From assembly GCA_918026815.1 (NCBI GenBank), contig CAKJVC010000124.1, forward strand, positions 638,576-702,575: 64,000 bases of DNA. Direction: 5' to 3'. Numbering within the stretch: the first letter of the stretch is position 1; every line of letters begins with the position of its first letter. This DNA is from Chalara sp. BL73. Lineage: Eukaryota; Ascomycota; Leotiomycetes; Helotiales. The notes below the pieces were generated by a model. That model made no database searches. It saw only the letters and a list, made by a program, of their open reading frames with translations, and was not told the DNA's origin. This document shows, piece by piece, positions 1 to 12,720 of this stretch. The position numbers and the translations under genes are program-made.

Positions 1-1420
1 GCTAGACTAGAGAGTAGACCTAGAGGAACCCTAAGTGCCCTTTCCTTTGAGAAATGGCTGGAAAGGTAGTTGTAGAAAGGAAAGGATAGTGGTGCAGAGC
101 GCTACGGAGTACGTGGGAGGCATCTCGGAGCAACGCGAATTTGGCAGTTATAGACTCTCTGGAAGAGCAACATTTCCGAATATGGAAGTACTAACAAATA
201 CACTAAGTGAATTAGCTGCGCTTCAAGCAGTACAAAGTCACTATGGGTTAATTTCCTCTTTACTTTGGGCCTACTTTACATTCAAAGTTGTGATAAGCAG
301 TGTTTGCCTACTCCTCTACTCCTCTCTAGGAGCCTTAACATTGAAGAAATGCGGAGGCTCGCGTCACCAATAAACGAGATCTGTCAGTATAGCAGTGCAA
401 GGAAGGCTGCGGGACTGGTTCAAGTTTGTTTCATCCATCTTGTGAAAATACGTCAAGCTCTTTCAGCCCCCTTCGCTAAAACACAGGGCACATGGCAGCA
501 AAGTCACGGGATCCACGCTGCTGTGAAACAAGATGCTATATAAGTCCTCAACAGCATGTATCAGGGTGTCATTTATATTTCGAGTCTATCATCGGAAGAG
601 ATGTTCATGATGCACTCTACACTCAATCCCCCAAGGTGGGAGCGCATTTCAGTCATAGCCGTGAGTACACAGATAGAGTGAATGATAATTTGATTTGATG
701 ATCTGGAAGACATAGGCATCGAATTTCGGACTGTGGTCACTTATAACAACACAAGAACTGTAAGGGGTGGTGGTGGACCGAGCTAATACATGTCAACCTA
801 GATCGAGACAGCCTGCTTCTTCGCTGTGTTTGGGATCTTGCAAATAGGATCGGTAAAAGATACATTAACTTTAAAGAACTATATTACAAGTAGCGGTAAT
901 CGCCGACGGCGAAGAAATTTAAAAACACTACGATTTAGGTTGGCTTGTATTTCAATAAATGCGAAGCCAATAAGAAAGAGGGCATTAGAATTTGGTGTAC
1001 ATCTGCAATGAAGTTAAACCCCCCTCCTCTGCAAGCCTTAGTTGTCCTTCTTAATGCATAAATCTCAGCTTTTGTGTAGCTGGTTTACATGGGAAGATAG
1101 AAGAATTCGGAAGTAGAGGACACGTAACAAAGGAGCCAACATGTGAACAACTCATAAAATAATCCGAAAGGAATCTTTGAGGAATTTATAAAGGTTCTAG
1201 GAAGAACGAAGCTTTAAATAAGTGGATAGGTGTTCTTGAATGAGACCTTCGTGCTTTACTTCGATAGTATTCTTACTAGTTACTAAGAATTACTCTGACG
1301 CACACGTGGCACACTTACTTCCGTCCACCCAACTACAGCCTTGGTGGTTTTTATATCTTAGGACTACTTCTTACGGTAACACCAATGGGGTGCAACACCT
1401 TACAGGGTATAGTATGTATG
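1..1420. other. gene-free stretch
   Basis: Only short overlapping ORFs without recognisable domains or convincing splice structure are seen on either strand. I see no RNA gene or repeat. It is the 3' flank of the transporter pseudogene. Confidence 0.5.
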
Positions 1421-3380
1421 TCAGACAGTGCTCCTTGTGGTCTCGTCGCCCAACTCTATATGTGGAGCCTCTGGCTGAACCATTGCATCATGCTTTTGGC
1501 TGATATCGATCCCTTCAAAGGGCTCGGTTGCCATGTCATCACCGAACATGGCTGCCACTTCCTCCAGAGTTTTGCCCCTAGTTTCGGGCAACATAAAGTA
1601 GAATATGAAAGCAGCCGCGGCATTAGAAGATATGTAAACACTATAATATCTACAAGCAGAACGTACCTCCGCCCAATAATGTCTATAGACGGGTAGCCTG
1701 CTTACCTCCAACTTATATCCTTGACAGCAACATGTGTGATTTGCGAGATGACAATGGCAATAACAGCCTTGCCCCATATTGTAACAATCATACCTTTAGA
1801 GCGCAGAAAATGCGGAAATAGCTCCGAGGATGCGGCATAGATGAGACCATTGAGGAAAATAGCAAAACATGTTGAGTAGATGAAAATGAAGGAAATAGCT
1901 GCATATCCACCGGATTTGTCTGTACTACCAGTTTGGAATTCTGCGCTCAGTGCCGTACAGATAGAGAGTGTGGTACACATAGAAAGCGCACCAACCCCTG
2001 AGGTTTGTTATTAGTGTTACCATTTCTAATTCAACCAACCAGCAGGAGACGGAAGGTAGGATAAGCGAAGCATAGTAGACTTACAGAGTGTAGTAGTTCT
2101 TCGCCACTTATCAGCTACAAAGAACAAATAAATGATGGTTCCAATGACTCCCATGGTGCCGAAGACGCCGCTAACAAGGAGAGAGGTTTTGCCCTTCACG
2201 CCAACGATATCATAGAAGACATTTTGGAAGTTCGAGATGACGGGTGCTCCACTGAGTTGGCTCATAGCCACAATGAAGCAGGCAAGTAAGGTACGTTTGA
2301 GGTATTGTTAAGAGAAAAGTGCATTTGCTGCTTTGTACCATGGGAGATTTCTGTCGTACACTTCGAAGGAGATCTGCTCTTGGATTTGGATGAACTCACG
2401 GTCCACGAATTCTTGCCCCATATATCCCTGGAGACGCACCAAGACTGCCAAAGTGTCAGTAGCCGACTCAGGGAGGTCTTTCTAACACTTTTGGGTGCAT
2501 ATACAGGCTTTTGCTTCCTCATATCTTTCTTGCTTGACCACTAGAGGTGAGGCATTAGCGGTTCGCACTAAAGAGAGTAAGACTAGGATCGACTTACACC
2601 ACCGGGGAGAGAAAGGGATAAAGTAGCATCCAACAAGCATGAAATTTGGAGCAGGTATCTGCATCGCTAAAGGAATTCGCCATGCTGCATTACCGACAGC
2701 ATATGAACCAGCGTAGCCCACCCAGTTTGAAGCGAAGAACCCGAGCGAACTTATTAGACCCTGCATACCGACCAAAAATGCCCGTTTCTATGGAGGAGCA
2801 ATCTCAGCAATATAGACGGGAACAAGCGCAAGCAACATTCCGGAAGAAATTCCAGCAAGCGCGCGGCTGGCAATGAGCATTCCAATGTTGATTGGTCCTA
2901 CTTGAATTCCTCCAGCAACGGTTGCTGACACAAGGTTAGTCAGATACTCAAAATTATCTATTATAAACGCTTTACCAAGAATAGCAGCCGATATGAGACT
3001 GAATTTTCTGCTGAGCTTATCAGCGAGATACCCTGATGCAAATATTCCGACGGCTTGTCGAGCATTGTAACCAGACACAAGCACCCCTTACCCAGTCAGT
3101 ATCGAAGGTTGTAAATTCGACAAGGACAAACAAACCAGTTAAGGAAGGATTGGAACCATTTCCATGGTACATGTATTTCACAAAGTTTGCCTGCCCAATC
3201 GTTGTCGCGATGATCCCTGATTGTATCTCAGTGCTTGTGCAACCCTGGAAGAATGTATGTAGAGACGCGTAGAGGATGCACTAACGAGAAACGTATACCT
3301 GAATCAATACCAAAAATGAGACCACCTAAAGCAACCATAATAGTAATGAGAAGGGTCTGATGTCGAGAAGACAGCGCCAT
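1421..3380 (-). pseudogene. MFS sugar transporter pseudogene, three in-frame stops
   Basis: This is a decayed sugar/H+ symporter of the major facilitator superfamily, a plasma-membrane protein of about 525 codons. Seven exons join in phase: 3299-3380, 3136-3216, 2976-3086, 2598-2924, 2085-2540, 1706-1997 and 1421-1649. All introns have GT...AG ends, and several have CTGAC branch sites. Family landmarks in order are FGIDSGIIATTIG near the N-terminus, PVYIAEIAPP in the first half, NWVGYAG, PRWLVKQ before the central loop, and LPETRGKTLEEV at the end. In-frame stops lie at 2788-2790 (TAG, directly after AEIAPP), 2482-2484 (TAG) and 2308-2310 (TAA, before QYLKRTLLACF). Each is one C-to-T step from CAG, CAA or CGA, so the frame is otherwise intact and the loss looks recent or RIP-like. 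It is divergent from a broken rhamnosidase, which suggests but does not prove a rhamnose-type substrate. Confidence 0.85.
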
Positions 3381-3455
3381 CGTGGAGAGTGAGCAGCAGC
3401 TAAAGGAGATATGTCAAAATGAGAATGGAGGAACTTATAGACTGGTGCTCAATGG

Positions 3456-4104
3456 TTGATTTTGACATCTTCAAGACTTACTATGACCAATCTCATAGCC
3501 AAGATAAGTGCCAGCTTGGGCAGCTCCGCGGACTCCACACGGTACACCGCAGCAGGAGCAACAATGAGGGAAGAATTTCAATCAGAGTACATCACACCCA
3601 GGGGAAGAGTAGTTGGTGACACACAAACGGCACTTGCTCTCGCCATCTACTTTGCGCTTTTTGCATCAACCGAACAACAACAGCATGCTGGTGAAAGGCT
3701 TGTGAATTGTCATCCGCAGCAAGTCTCGCTTTAAGATCGCGACTGGTTTTGCAGGCACTCCGGTCATAGGCCATGCTCTGACCGCGGTTGGGCAAACGCA
3801 AATATTTTACCGGATGCTACTACATCGCAAGAATCCATCGTGGCTGTACCCAGTTATGATAGGTGCGACAACAGTGTGGGAACGTTGGGACAGCATGCTG
3901 CCCGATGGGAGCATCAACCCTGGCATGATGACCTCCTTTAACCACTATGCACTCAGTTCTATTGCTGACTGGATGCACAAAGTCATTGGTGGTTTGTCTG
4001 CGGCTGAACCTGGATGGAGGAAAGTGGGAGTAGCGCCAATTCCTGGTGGGCCGCTCACAAGCGCCAAGACGAGCCTCAGTGGCCCATATAGACTTATATC
4101 ATAA
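3456..4104 (+). pseudogene. GH78 alpha-L-rhamnosidase, 3' fragment with frameshift
   Basis: The two reading frames together match the C-terminal part of fungal glycoside hydrolase family 78 enzymes, which release terminal L-rhamnose from glycosides. The first frame (to about 3705) has YITPRGRVVGDTQTALALAI. The second has ATGFAGTPVIGHAL, then WLYPV, GATTVWERWDSMLPDGS, and MTSFNHYAL before the C-terminal beta region. The frames switch near 3704-3706, where one or two bases are missing or added. Only about 215 residues remain of an enzyme that normally has over 600, and nothing upstream of 3456 encodes the missing catalytic core. It starts about 75 bp from the ATG of the divergent transporter pseudogene. 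The pair resembles a sugar-release and uptake module that has been lost. Confidence 0.8.
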
Positions 4105-4270
4105 CAGTGGAACATTGGTGGTGGTGAATTTAAAATATCTTTATAGAACTATGTTTAGATCATTAGACTTAGTCCATCCAACATCATAGCCCGGATTCAT
4201 ATTCGAAATACCCGAAACCAAGAAGAGAAATCTTCGTTTATATCATACAACTCATATTGATATCCTTCGC

Positions 4271-5118
4271 CTACTCAACGATAACTGGGCACTCTGATCC
4301 CCCTGAGCTATCCGTTGAATATTGACATGGGCCAGGTTTATATTGGAGGTTTTGGGTACTTCTTGGAATGGAGCCCGTGCTACCGCGCATACCATCATCC
4401 ATATCGCCAGAAGTAATATAGGAACTAGCACCAGAGAGCTTGAAGACAGATGGGGACTCCAGGCCGTATGCTCCACCGATCTGAGTTTCAGCGATTCCAA
4501 TTCCGTATCCTGACGGCCCACAATAGTCACTGCCATTGTACTCCAGCTCACTCCCACTACCATACTGCGCGCTGAAAGAAGGCTCATAGTATTGTATCAG
4601 GCTGGTGGCATCGTCGGTTGTAAGCTGATGGCCTTCCTCTTCCTTGACTCGGAGGAGCTCCTTTTCTGTGGCTGGGTCAAGCTTGACTGTATTGGCGCTG
4701 AAGCTCTCGGCATCGTCTGCAATGGTGTTGTCTTCGGCAAAAGCATCTGTTTTACGTTTCTTGGATAAATTGCAACCAGACTCGCGCCGCTCGATCTTGA
4801 GAACCCGGGATGTGGAAGATGGCTTGATGGTCGTAGAATTAGATCCGATGCCGTGGGCTCTCATCATACGCTCATAACGTTTCGCCCTGTAGATCTGTTA
4901 GAATAAATGGATCTTCTTTAACTTGGAAATGACGATACTTACGCTGCGCCTTTGCTGACGATCTTGCACTCTTGGGCAACTTGGCCGAAGTCAACCTAAA
5001 AGATCATGGTCAATGGCAACTCAAGACTAGTAACCTCGAACCGTACCTTGCCATTGTTGCTGTACCGAATGCAGCTAATGAGGAACTTGAATTGTTCTTC
5101 GTTGGAGGCGGGAGCCAT
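4271..5118 (-). CDS. small Myb-like DNA-binding protein, array member 1
   Basis: A predicted nuclear protein of about 246 residues. Exons are 5047-5118, 4943-4995 and 4271-4886, with introns 4996-5046 and 4887-4942. The N-terminus MAPASNEEQFKFLISCIRY followed by VDFGQVAQECKIV and GAAAKRYERMM gives a three-helix Myb/SANT-like fold of about 55 residues. This type is common in small fungal proteins with an N-terminal Myb-like domain and a disordered tail. The phase-0 intron lies just before VDF, the same position as in three neighbours. The tail has a basic patch (KKRKTDAF) that could be a nuclear signal, then an acidic, Ser/Gly/Tyr-rich region. It is the first of four tandem minus-strand genes. 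The target sequence and biological role are unknown. Confidence 0.8.
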
Positions 5119-5957
5119 GACGACGTTCGTAGAGGTGCAGACGTGCGAAGAAAGTACAGCTTGATTGAATACGAATAGTAGGCGGAGTCTGGGTCTGCAA
5201 GACTGAAACAGAATTCTTCGGGATGTCGAGTGGCCAAGGCCTGTTGTTGATAACAGGAGGAACTACTAAACCCTTAAACGTTGGTGACGGACTAATTGTG
5301 ATGCCAGAGGTTGCAGAAATGGTGGCTACATATGACGACAAGAGGACTACTGGAAGGAGTGGACAGCATCTTCACTTTAAGGAAGACAGGTCCTTCCAAG
5401 GCCGAAAATTACCAGACTTGTCATTTAGAGTCGCTTTGCAGCTATCAAGCAGTTTGAGGCATTTGCTTTATTTAAGGTGCAAGCCCAAAAGCAGGCATTC
5501 CGCTTGGTAATATTTTCGGAAAGATAAGAACAGATGGCAAGTCACATCAAACCTCACAAACAGTTTATTATTTAGTCCATTGCATATCATAATTGCATTA
5601 TTGAGCTCACTTCGTGCAAGCAAACACTGATTATCGTTTTTTTCTCCACTCATGCTGACATCCGATACCTAAAGAGACGGCCTTCTGGTTGCCTTCACAA
5701 CTCACAACCACCTATGATCTAAACTTGCCATCAGCATTGTCTAGAAAAAAAACTTCACTTTTTTACAAAAAGGAATTGCGCCTACAAACCTACCCCATCC
5801 ATCAATGGTATCACTGTGCCATAAGCAGTATTGAATTCTGTAACAGAAAGGGGAATAGGCAAAGCTAGGCACCATCACCTATTGTATTCAAGTTAGTGGT
5901 TATTCTTAAATATCGACACAAGAAACTACCAACTTGCAACTTATGACTTGCTCGAAA
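5119..5957. other. intergenic, array genes 1 and 2
   Basis: This is the 5' flank of array gene 1 and 3' flank of array gene 2. Small ORFs on both strands look like chance. Confidence 0.5.
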
Positions 5958-6749
5958 TCAAGCGTTATCAATGTTGTGCTTGAGCTTCCAAGTACGCCAT
6001 TCTTCTAGAGATATTCCACGCTCTTCAGCCTCCTTCCTTTCATCATCCGAAGTGTAGCTCGAATGTGCCTCATCGTAGAAAGGAACAATTGATTCGGCCT
6101 TGCCATCAATACCATGGGCAGGAGAATGGGGGGAGGTGGTTGAGTCGGCCTTGCCGTCAATGCCTTCAGCGGAAGATTGGGTGGCGGAAATTTCGACCAT
6201 AGGTTCTTTAAGGGAAGTTGCAGGGGGTTGACTAGGAGTGAGAGACTTGCCATAATTATTCTCATCGTCGCCGTTATCAAGAAGAAGTAAATTTTCATCC
6301 TCAGGCTCTTCCTTCTTCAAGGCTGTTTTGGCCTTCTTCTTGCCGTTGTGCTTGGCCTTTGGTGGCCCACTATTTGCTGCCTTCTTTGGAGCTGTGTTCT
6401 TGCCGACAGCCTTCTTCACGGCTTTTGTGGGCTTCTTCGAAGGTCCACCAGTATCGTCTTCGCCGTTATCACTATCACCACCTACAGCAGCGCCAGTACC
6501 AGAATGTCCTTTGATCTTCTGGAGGAGCTTCTTGCAACTGGTGCGCGCGTTGCGGGCATATTTAATACCCAAAAGCTCGGCCAACTTATCATAATCAATC
6601 TACATCGTTTTGTAAGTTCACTTGCCTGAGCAGATTCTCTCAGAGTGAATATAGGAACATACCTGAGGTGCATCACCCATCAAAGAGAAGACAGTAGCTA
6701 GCATCTGAGTCTCCTTGGGAGTTAGTGCGGTGGAGGATTCGGACGACAT
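5958..6749 (-). CDS. small Myb-like DNA-binding protein, array member 2
   Basis: A predicted nuclear protein of 242 residues with two exons, 6663-6749 and 5958-6599. The intron 6600-6662 is phase 0. The N-terminus has TPKETQMLATVFSLMGDAPQ, then IDYDKLAELLGIKYARNAR and CKKLLQKIKG, the same three-helix Myb-like layout as its neighbours. The intron again sits directly before the I/V-D-aromatic motif. The middle is extremely Lys/Ala/Pro-rich (KKPTKAVKKAVGKN and similar), resembling histone H1-like tails and offering nuclear import signals. The C-terminus is acidic, with a short imperfect repeat around HGIDGKAES and EGIDGKADS. The start is set by the ATG at 6749 that opens the conserved domain. 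It may be a chromatin-associated regulator; that is inference. Confidence 0.8.
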
Positions 6750-7547
6750 CTGTTGTTCAAGTCAGGCTAGACACAATGAAATTGGGCCTTGGCTCGTTCA
6801 GTACTGTTCTGTGTGATGATTCTAGATTGATCTTGGGAACTGATTGATGCTACGAAGAGTGGCGAGGGACTGCAGGATAGCAAGAAATGATGATCTAGAT
6901 CTTGACGTGGTGAGAAGATAAGGTTGAAGTCGAGAGGAACGGGGCGTTATTTGTTTAGTCTCGCTTCTTTCTGCAACTAAGCTCAGTCAAGAGCCAAAAT
7001 TCAAGGTGAATGGTAATTTCTCTCTTGGCCAATTCTGAGTCATTCATCTAACGTCAAGGTAGACTGCTAAAATTCTCAAGGCAGCCTTGCCTGACGTGAC
7101 CGCAGGTTTCCAAATCAGCAATCAGCAGCAGTGATATAGTGAATTCAATATTGTATTTCAGGTGCGGAGGTCTTCTGCTAATGTCACACTCATTAATAAC
7201 TAGATCCTAAAATCAATATTTAGAAGAAACGGCAGAGATTGCTCTAGATGTCGTCTGGTGTCAGATGTTCCCAAGGCTGTGGACTATCTAGGATGGCCTT
7301 GAAAACTCAACATCCACTATGCGTCGGAAGTATGGGGGAGAGATGAGAACCGTATCACCTTGAAAGCAGTAAAAGCTTCATTTAATATGGAGAATGCTCT
7401 ATTTCCACGCTCCTATGGGGTATGGAGAACTAAGACTATCTTGACGTCGTGTGTGAATGCTGGTCTACATTCCTTCGATGATGCTTATTCCACAAGCACA
7501 GAAGCTCAGAGAAACACCAGCCCATTATCGAGAGATGTAATCTGAGC
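6750..7547. other. intergenic, array genes 2 and 3
   Basis: This is promoter of array gene 2 and 3' region of array gene 3. Nothing further is recognised. Confidence 0.5.
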
Positions 7548-8315
7548 TTAAGTCTCCTCCATGGCACCCTCGTCAGAATCAGCCTTACCAAAGACTGCTT
7601 CATCGTCGCTGCCTGGATCCTTGGCTTCAGACTTCTTCTCGGTGATAGGAGTTTTGACTGCTTCATTTAGGACACTTTTTAGCGCGGAATTAGATTTTAC
7701 GTACCCGCGAAAGTCTCTTCAGTAGCTTCATCACCGTTAGCGTTCTGGCCTTTCTTTCCCTTTGTGGGCTTTGGGGTCTTCGGAGCGGCAGGCTTCTTGG
7801 CTGGAGCACCTGCCCAAATATTAGCTAATTTTTGGTGGTGTTGTGATGAAACATTACGCTTCTTAGCTACTTTGTTGGTCGAAGGAGTACCTGGGATTGC
7901 TGGATCGTTGGGACCAGCTGCATCGGAAGCCTTCTTGGGAGTTGCTGTACCATCGCCACCTTTCTTGCCTGCACCCGCACCAAAAGGAAGACCGTATTTC
8001 TTCTTCAAAGCGAGTACCTTATTGCCAACTGAGCGGTGGTTGCTGTAACCCAACTCAGTGGCTACCTTGACCGTGTCAACGGAGATTGCACCTGCGGTAG
8101 TATTTTGCAAGCATGCGATAAGAAATTTAACGTCGGCAGCAGGCACTATTGATGTGTCAACAGGAGACGAAACACGTACGAGAGTGATAATAGAGAAGAT
8201 GCAGCACGCACAGGGATGAGGAGTGGGGATCATGGGTTTGTAAACAGATCTATGACTTACTTCCTTCAATTGCTTCACCAGAGGCAGCAGTGCTTGGGTT
8301 CTCGTTATCAGACAT
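7548..8315 (-). CDS. small Myb-like DNA-binding protein, array member 3
   Basis: A predicted nuclear protein of 202 residues with three exons: 8261-8315, 7705-8145 and 7548-7660. Introns are 8146-8260 and 7661-7704. After a short acidic leader (MSDNENPSTAASGEAIEG), PAADVKFLIACLQNTTAGA, SVDTVKVATELGY and VGNKVLALKKKYGLPFG give the Myb-like helices. A long basic Pro/Lys/Ala-rich tail follows, including PAKKPAAPKTPKPTKGKK, and an acidic end. It lacks the intron before the VD motif that other array genes have, and has one upstream of the domain instead, so it is a more diverged paralogue. The small 3' exon is supported by phase and by an acidic tail typical of the group. Confidence 0.75.
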
Positions 8316-8971
8316 TCTGAGAGTTGTATGGCTTTTGCTGAAAGACTGATATTTACTAGAGTTTGTGAAAGTGTACGGATGTACGGTAATTTGATGTTGT
8401 GATGATAGTGTTGGGGTTATAAGGGGAAAAGAAAAGCGTGTTGTGAAAGTGTCAATATTATGTGGGTGGTGCCTTCTGCCTTATGAAAACAGCTTTTTAA
8501 TTCACCTTGTAGAATTGCCTCCAGGCTTCTTTTTTACTCTGTTTGTGCTAACGCCTCATTTAGGCTCCAATATTGAACAGATAACTGGAAATTATACATA
8601 GAATTTTAGACCAATAACTCTAGCAGATGTATAGATTCTCAAGATTTAAGAATAGAAGTCTCAGCCATGGTTCCAACCATGCATTTGCAGTTTAGATTTA
8701 GAGCAATAGTAGTCACAAAGATGTCCCTGAAGCAGGTGTTCAAAGAATTTAGTCATTGACTCTAAAATCCGATGATGGAAACCTTTCCATACTAGTGCCA
8801 CCCACGGATGTCAAAGCTAGAGAGAATTGCGCCGCGAATCAATAATTCACCATTAACCATCATATTGACCAAATGCAATCATCGTCTGAGAATCGAGGAA
8901 GTATCATTTGAGAGGCTGGTCCGAAGAGAGGTAGACGCAAAGGAATGCTGCAAAGAGGTTGAACAATGGAG
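8316..8971. other. intergenic, array genes 3 and 4
   Basis: Promoter of array gene 3 and 3' flank of array gene 4. No other feature was seen. Confidence 0.5.
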
Positions 8972-9623
8972 CTAAACTTCAAAATCGTCCTTCGCCTCAT
9001 AATACTCGAAACCACCATTGCCGATAGTAGGGGCATCCTTCAGATTGACAGGAGCTCCTTGTATTTATGTCAGCAACTGTATTCCTTTAACCTACAAATA
9101 CACTTACCACCATTGATCTCTTCATCCTCGCCACCATTATCATCCTCATCCTCGTCCTCACCCCCCTCAAAGCCGCCATTAGTCTCCAGCTTGATGCCCT
9201 TCTTCCTTGGATTGAGGATCTTCGAAGGTTTGGTGACCTTGGAAGGCGTCTTGATTGTACCGGAGCCGAGGGTTTTCTTTGGAGGCTTGGCCTTTGCTGG
9301 TGACTTAACAGGACCGCTGCCACCCTCAACAGTCCAACCAATTGCCTTCTTTATCTGGCCTGTAATGGATGTCTCAAAATTATTGAACATTAAAAGGAGG
9401 ACAGTCTCTACATACTAAACCGGGTCTTAGCACAGGTGGCATTGCTGTAGCCGCAGCGTTGGGCAACAGCATCCCAATCAACCTACATCATTTAGGACCA
9501 TGAATGGATTGGAGACCTGTGTGAACTTACTTCTGGTGCGTTCTTCATGTTACCAAGAATAGTCAAAAAAAACTGTGCCTCCTTGTCGGTAGCGGCACGT
9601 GGTACTTTTCCGTCTCCAGCCAT
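8972..9623 (-). CDS. small Myb-like DNA-binding protein, array member 4
   Basis: A predicted nuclear protein of 165 residues with four exons: 9531-9623, 9416-9482, 9108-9359 and 8972-9057. The N-terminus TDKEAQFFLTILGNMKNAPE is followed by VDWDAVAQRCGYSNATCAKT and FSQIKKAIGW, the complete Myb-like domain. The phase-0 intron before VDW matches array members 1 and 2 and the gene at 19095. A second intron splits the third helix. The tail has a basic Lys/Pro-rich stretch and then an acidic run of Glu/Asp/Gly, a charge layout shared by the array. The last exon ends GNGGFEYYEAKDDFEV. It is the shortest and most canonical member. Its DNA target is unknown. Confidence 0.8.
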
Positions 9624-12600
9624 TCTGAATCTGCCTTGTGAGCCAATAATGGAGAAGCAAGATAGCGAGACTTACTTGTCTCAAAAGTATTTTGCAAAAG
9701 ACACTTGTTTGGAATGTTTTTAGAGATGAGAGAAACTGGTAGGAAGATGCCGTAGTGTGTGCAAACAATGTTGTTGATGTTGAAAAGTCATGTGAATCTC
9801 GCCGAGAATTATTCTTTTATAGGGTGAACTATTGCCAAATTGGGACCTAAGTGGTCCCACACTGCTATCCTGAACTATGCTTTTACCTTTACTTCACTTT
9901 TAAAATGAACAGGCACTATTAGCGACTATCACAACTTCACCCCTTGTGGTTTCAAGCACTCCAAACAAGACGCCGTAGAAACAGGAACCCGCCCAGATGC
10001 AAAATCAATTTTCCAATGTATAACGAGTAACAATATCCTAGACTATACGGTACGGCCACTTCAATTTAACGAGTTAACATCTCCTGATGTGAGTTACAGG
10101 TACTCACGTTAAGGCGGGCAGGCAGTTAGGAAGGAACGATGACATGACCACCAGTGTACGAGACTCTTGTGTTGCAGAATATTAGCCATAGCATGATAAA
10201 ATTTCTCACCAGAACTATTCCCTGTCATCTCAACAGCTAACACTTCAGAAAGCCATATGGCCCTGCATAAGTAACCTGATATTGATGGGTATTCATAAGG
10301 TCTGTCTCCATCGAATATGGCATAGAGTAGTCGCGTAAAAACGAGGTGCTCTTAAAGGGTTATCGATTCATTGCATGGTTCATCCCATAGTTAGAGGGCA
10401 GTTACACGGATGGGCCGCAGTTATAGCATGAAAACAGCTTGAAAGAGGTGTGACGGGTAGGCTGAATGTAATATCTGGGGCGAATTCAATGACCTGATGA
10501 AGAGCACCAAACTGAAAAGGCTAAAGGAACAGACTTGGGAAATCTGTAAGGCTCGAGCTAGATGCAAACTATTCTAAATCATTAGTCGGAATCAAGTTAT
10601 TCTACTCATTGGATTACACAAATTCTCCAGGTTCAAAGCAAAGCCATAGGTAATAAGGGAAGATTAGGTTCTTTGCTGAATAACATATTGACAATTTTAT
10701 GCCTTCCGTTCTCATCCAGGTAGGGACCATCAATATTCATTCTCAGCTTCTAGCCTCGGCCAATATATTGTTTAAAGTTATGAGATTCTGGACTCCAATT
10801 ACATCTCATGCCCTATCCGAATCTCTGTCACATTTCTATATTATAGCAGTATCAAGTGCATGCCAAGACTACTTGTGCGCTGACTATTGCAAAAACATAA
10901 TTCTTGTGATGAATGACCAAGGAAAAACAGCCTAGCTTCCCAAACAACTCAGCACATCCAGTCCTTGTTGGTCGTGTATTGCTTCGAGCAAAGCACTTAA
11001 TATGATAATTAAAAAATGGGCCAAAGACACGTCTGGCATTAGCTTAAACTTGAATTCTTGATGTATATGAAATCTTCCGGTAAACCCCAACCTCTACAAC
11101 ATGTATACTCTTGTGCGTGCTGCTTCCCAATTTCAGTACGCCCCGTAAATACTAATGAAACCTTGCAACGCAAGGCCGCCAGGTCAAACATGGTATGCGC
11201 CGTTTCCATGATTTGCAGATGTATGTCCCCAAGAGATCATGCAGACAGGGAGAAAATTCGTGGATAGAAAGTTCTGCCTCATTCCAGTGGAAGCCTTGGG
11301 CCGACATTTCGTTTCTCAAAGGGTTACTCTAACTGCATCGCGCTTCTTTGGCTTTTTGTTTCTGCTGGATACGGTACTTATTGTCTTTTCCCTCCGCCTC
11401 CACTAACGAGGTCGAGGACCTTGCCTGAAGGCACCCCCGTCTCTGAATTTTCCAATCTAGATCCCTAATCCATCTTTCTGATTGAAACTCTCAACAACTC
11501 CTCCAGAAACAGATTTGAAGTTCCGCAACTTGATGGCTTCTTTTTTTGCGGCCCCATTTCGCTGCTTCTGAAGGAGGAACAGCCCAGATTCGAGAGATGA
11601 AGGACGAGATGGGGAATGCAACAGACGCTGAGAGAGACGCATGGCCGCTACTTTGGTATTCGTACCTTCCGAATGGTAATGTTGGATAAATCCCCATTGG
11701 GAGAATAGAGTTCTTCGTCTACTTTGGAAGGATGAAGTCTATTGTCGTGAACGACTTTCTGAACATGCTCTCCAGAAGTGGATGCTTGTTACAAATTCCG
11801 GATCAGCAGGAGTTCTCCAAGCAATCCTTCGTATCGCCAGAAAGGCTATGCTTATAGCTTAACATCGAGACTGTAGCGCTACATACATCCCAGACAGCTC
11901 ATACGAGATACAGCGTGACAGGGGCGAATGGGTAGAAAACAGAATCTCAAGGGTGCGAAAATTTGCTGGTATCCTTTCTACAACGCTATGATTGCTATTA
12001 AAAGTGCGTGTTCCCATGGGAAGGGCAGCTTGCTATGCCAAGATGAGATTTAAGGTTAATTTAGGTTGCTATGCTGAGACTTTGGGCCTCCATTCGTAGG
12101 GAGACACGAATCTAGCCTGCTGAAACTCGATCCATGGTAGAAGCATCTAGGATGCCCAACACTGACAGTCTTTCCGACGCGTGAACAGAACTTTGGGGGC
12201 CAAGGCCAAATCTACAATGTGCTACATAAACAACCTTGAAAATGTTCCATGCAACTAATACATAATCTTCCCCAGTGCATCAGTCGCTAGGAGGGCGATC
12301 CCGGTAGTTTGTGGTTTGCTCACGCAACCGTAATGGGCATCCATTTGCAAGATCATATTGGACTTCACGGACGGTATAGTATGCGTGAGTGATCGAGATG
12401 CCGAGTAGACCTCAATGATACTGCGCATGGAGTGGCTGCTTTTCGATTTTATCTAGTTAAAATGGCGTGGTTGATTTAGGGACTTTTGACGACTTTTTGA
12501 GCCTAACATATTACGAGTTTGGCTATCCACTGCCATTGTGTCCAGCGACTTATCTGAAATAGTCAAATGGTGGTCCTGATAGGCGTTTTCCCAGGATGAT

Positions 12601-12720
12601 GGTGGCAACCAGTCCTTCCTTGATCGTAGAAAGCGAAGTCTTGGGGGATAACGTTCAAGTGTTGGTAGTTGCAAGTGTTGAAGGGTCTCCTTCACTGTTC
12701 CATTGATACTTCATTCGTCC
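9624..12720. other. gene-free stretch of 3.1 kb
   Basis: Only short unrelated ORFs are present (for example around 10.7-10.9 kb and 11.5-11.7 kb), with no domain, splice pattern or RNA-like structure that I can support. It separates the Myb-like array from the NNF1 gene. Confidence 0.5.
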
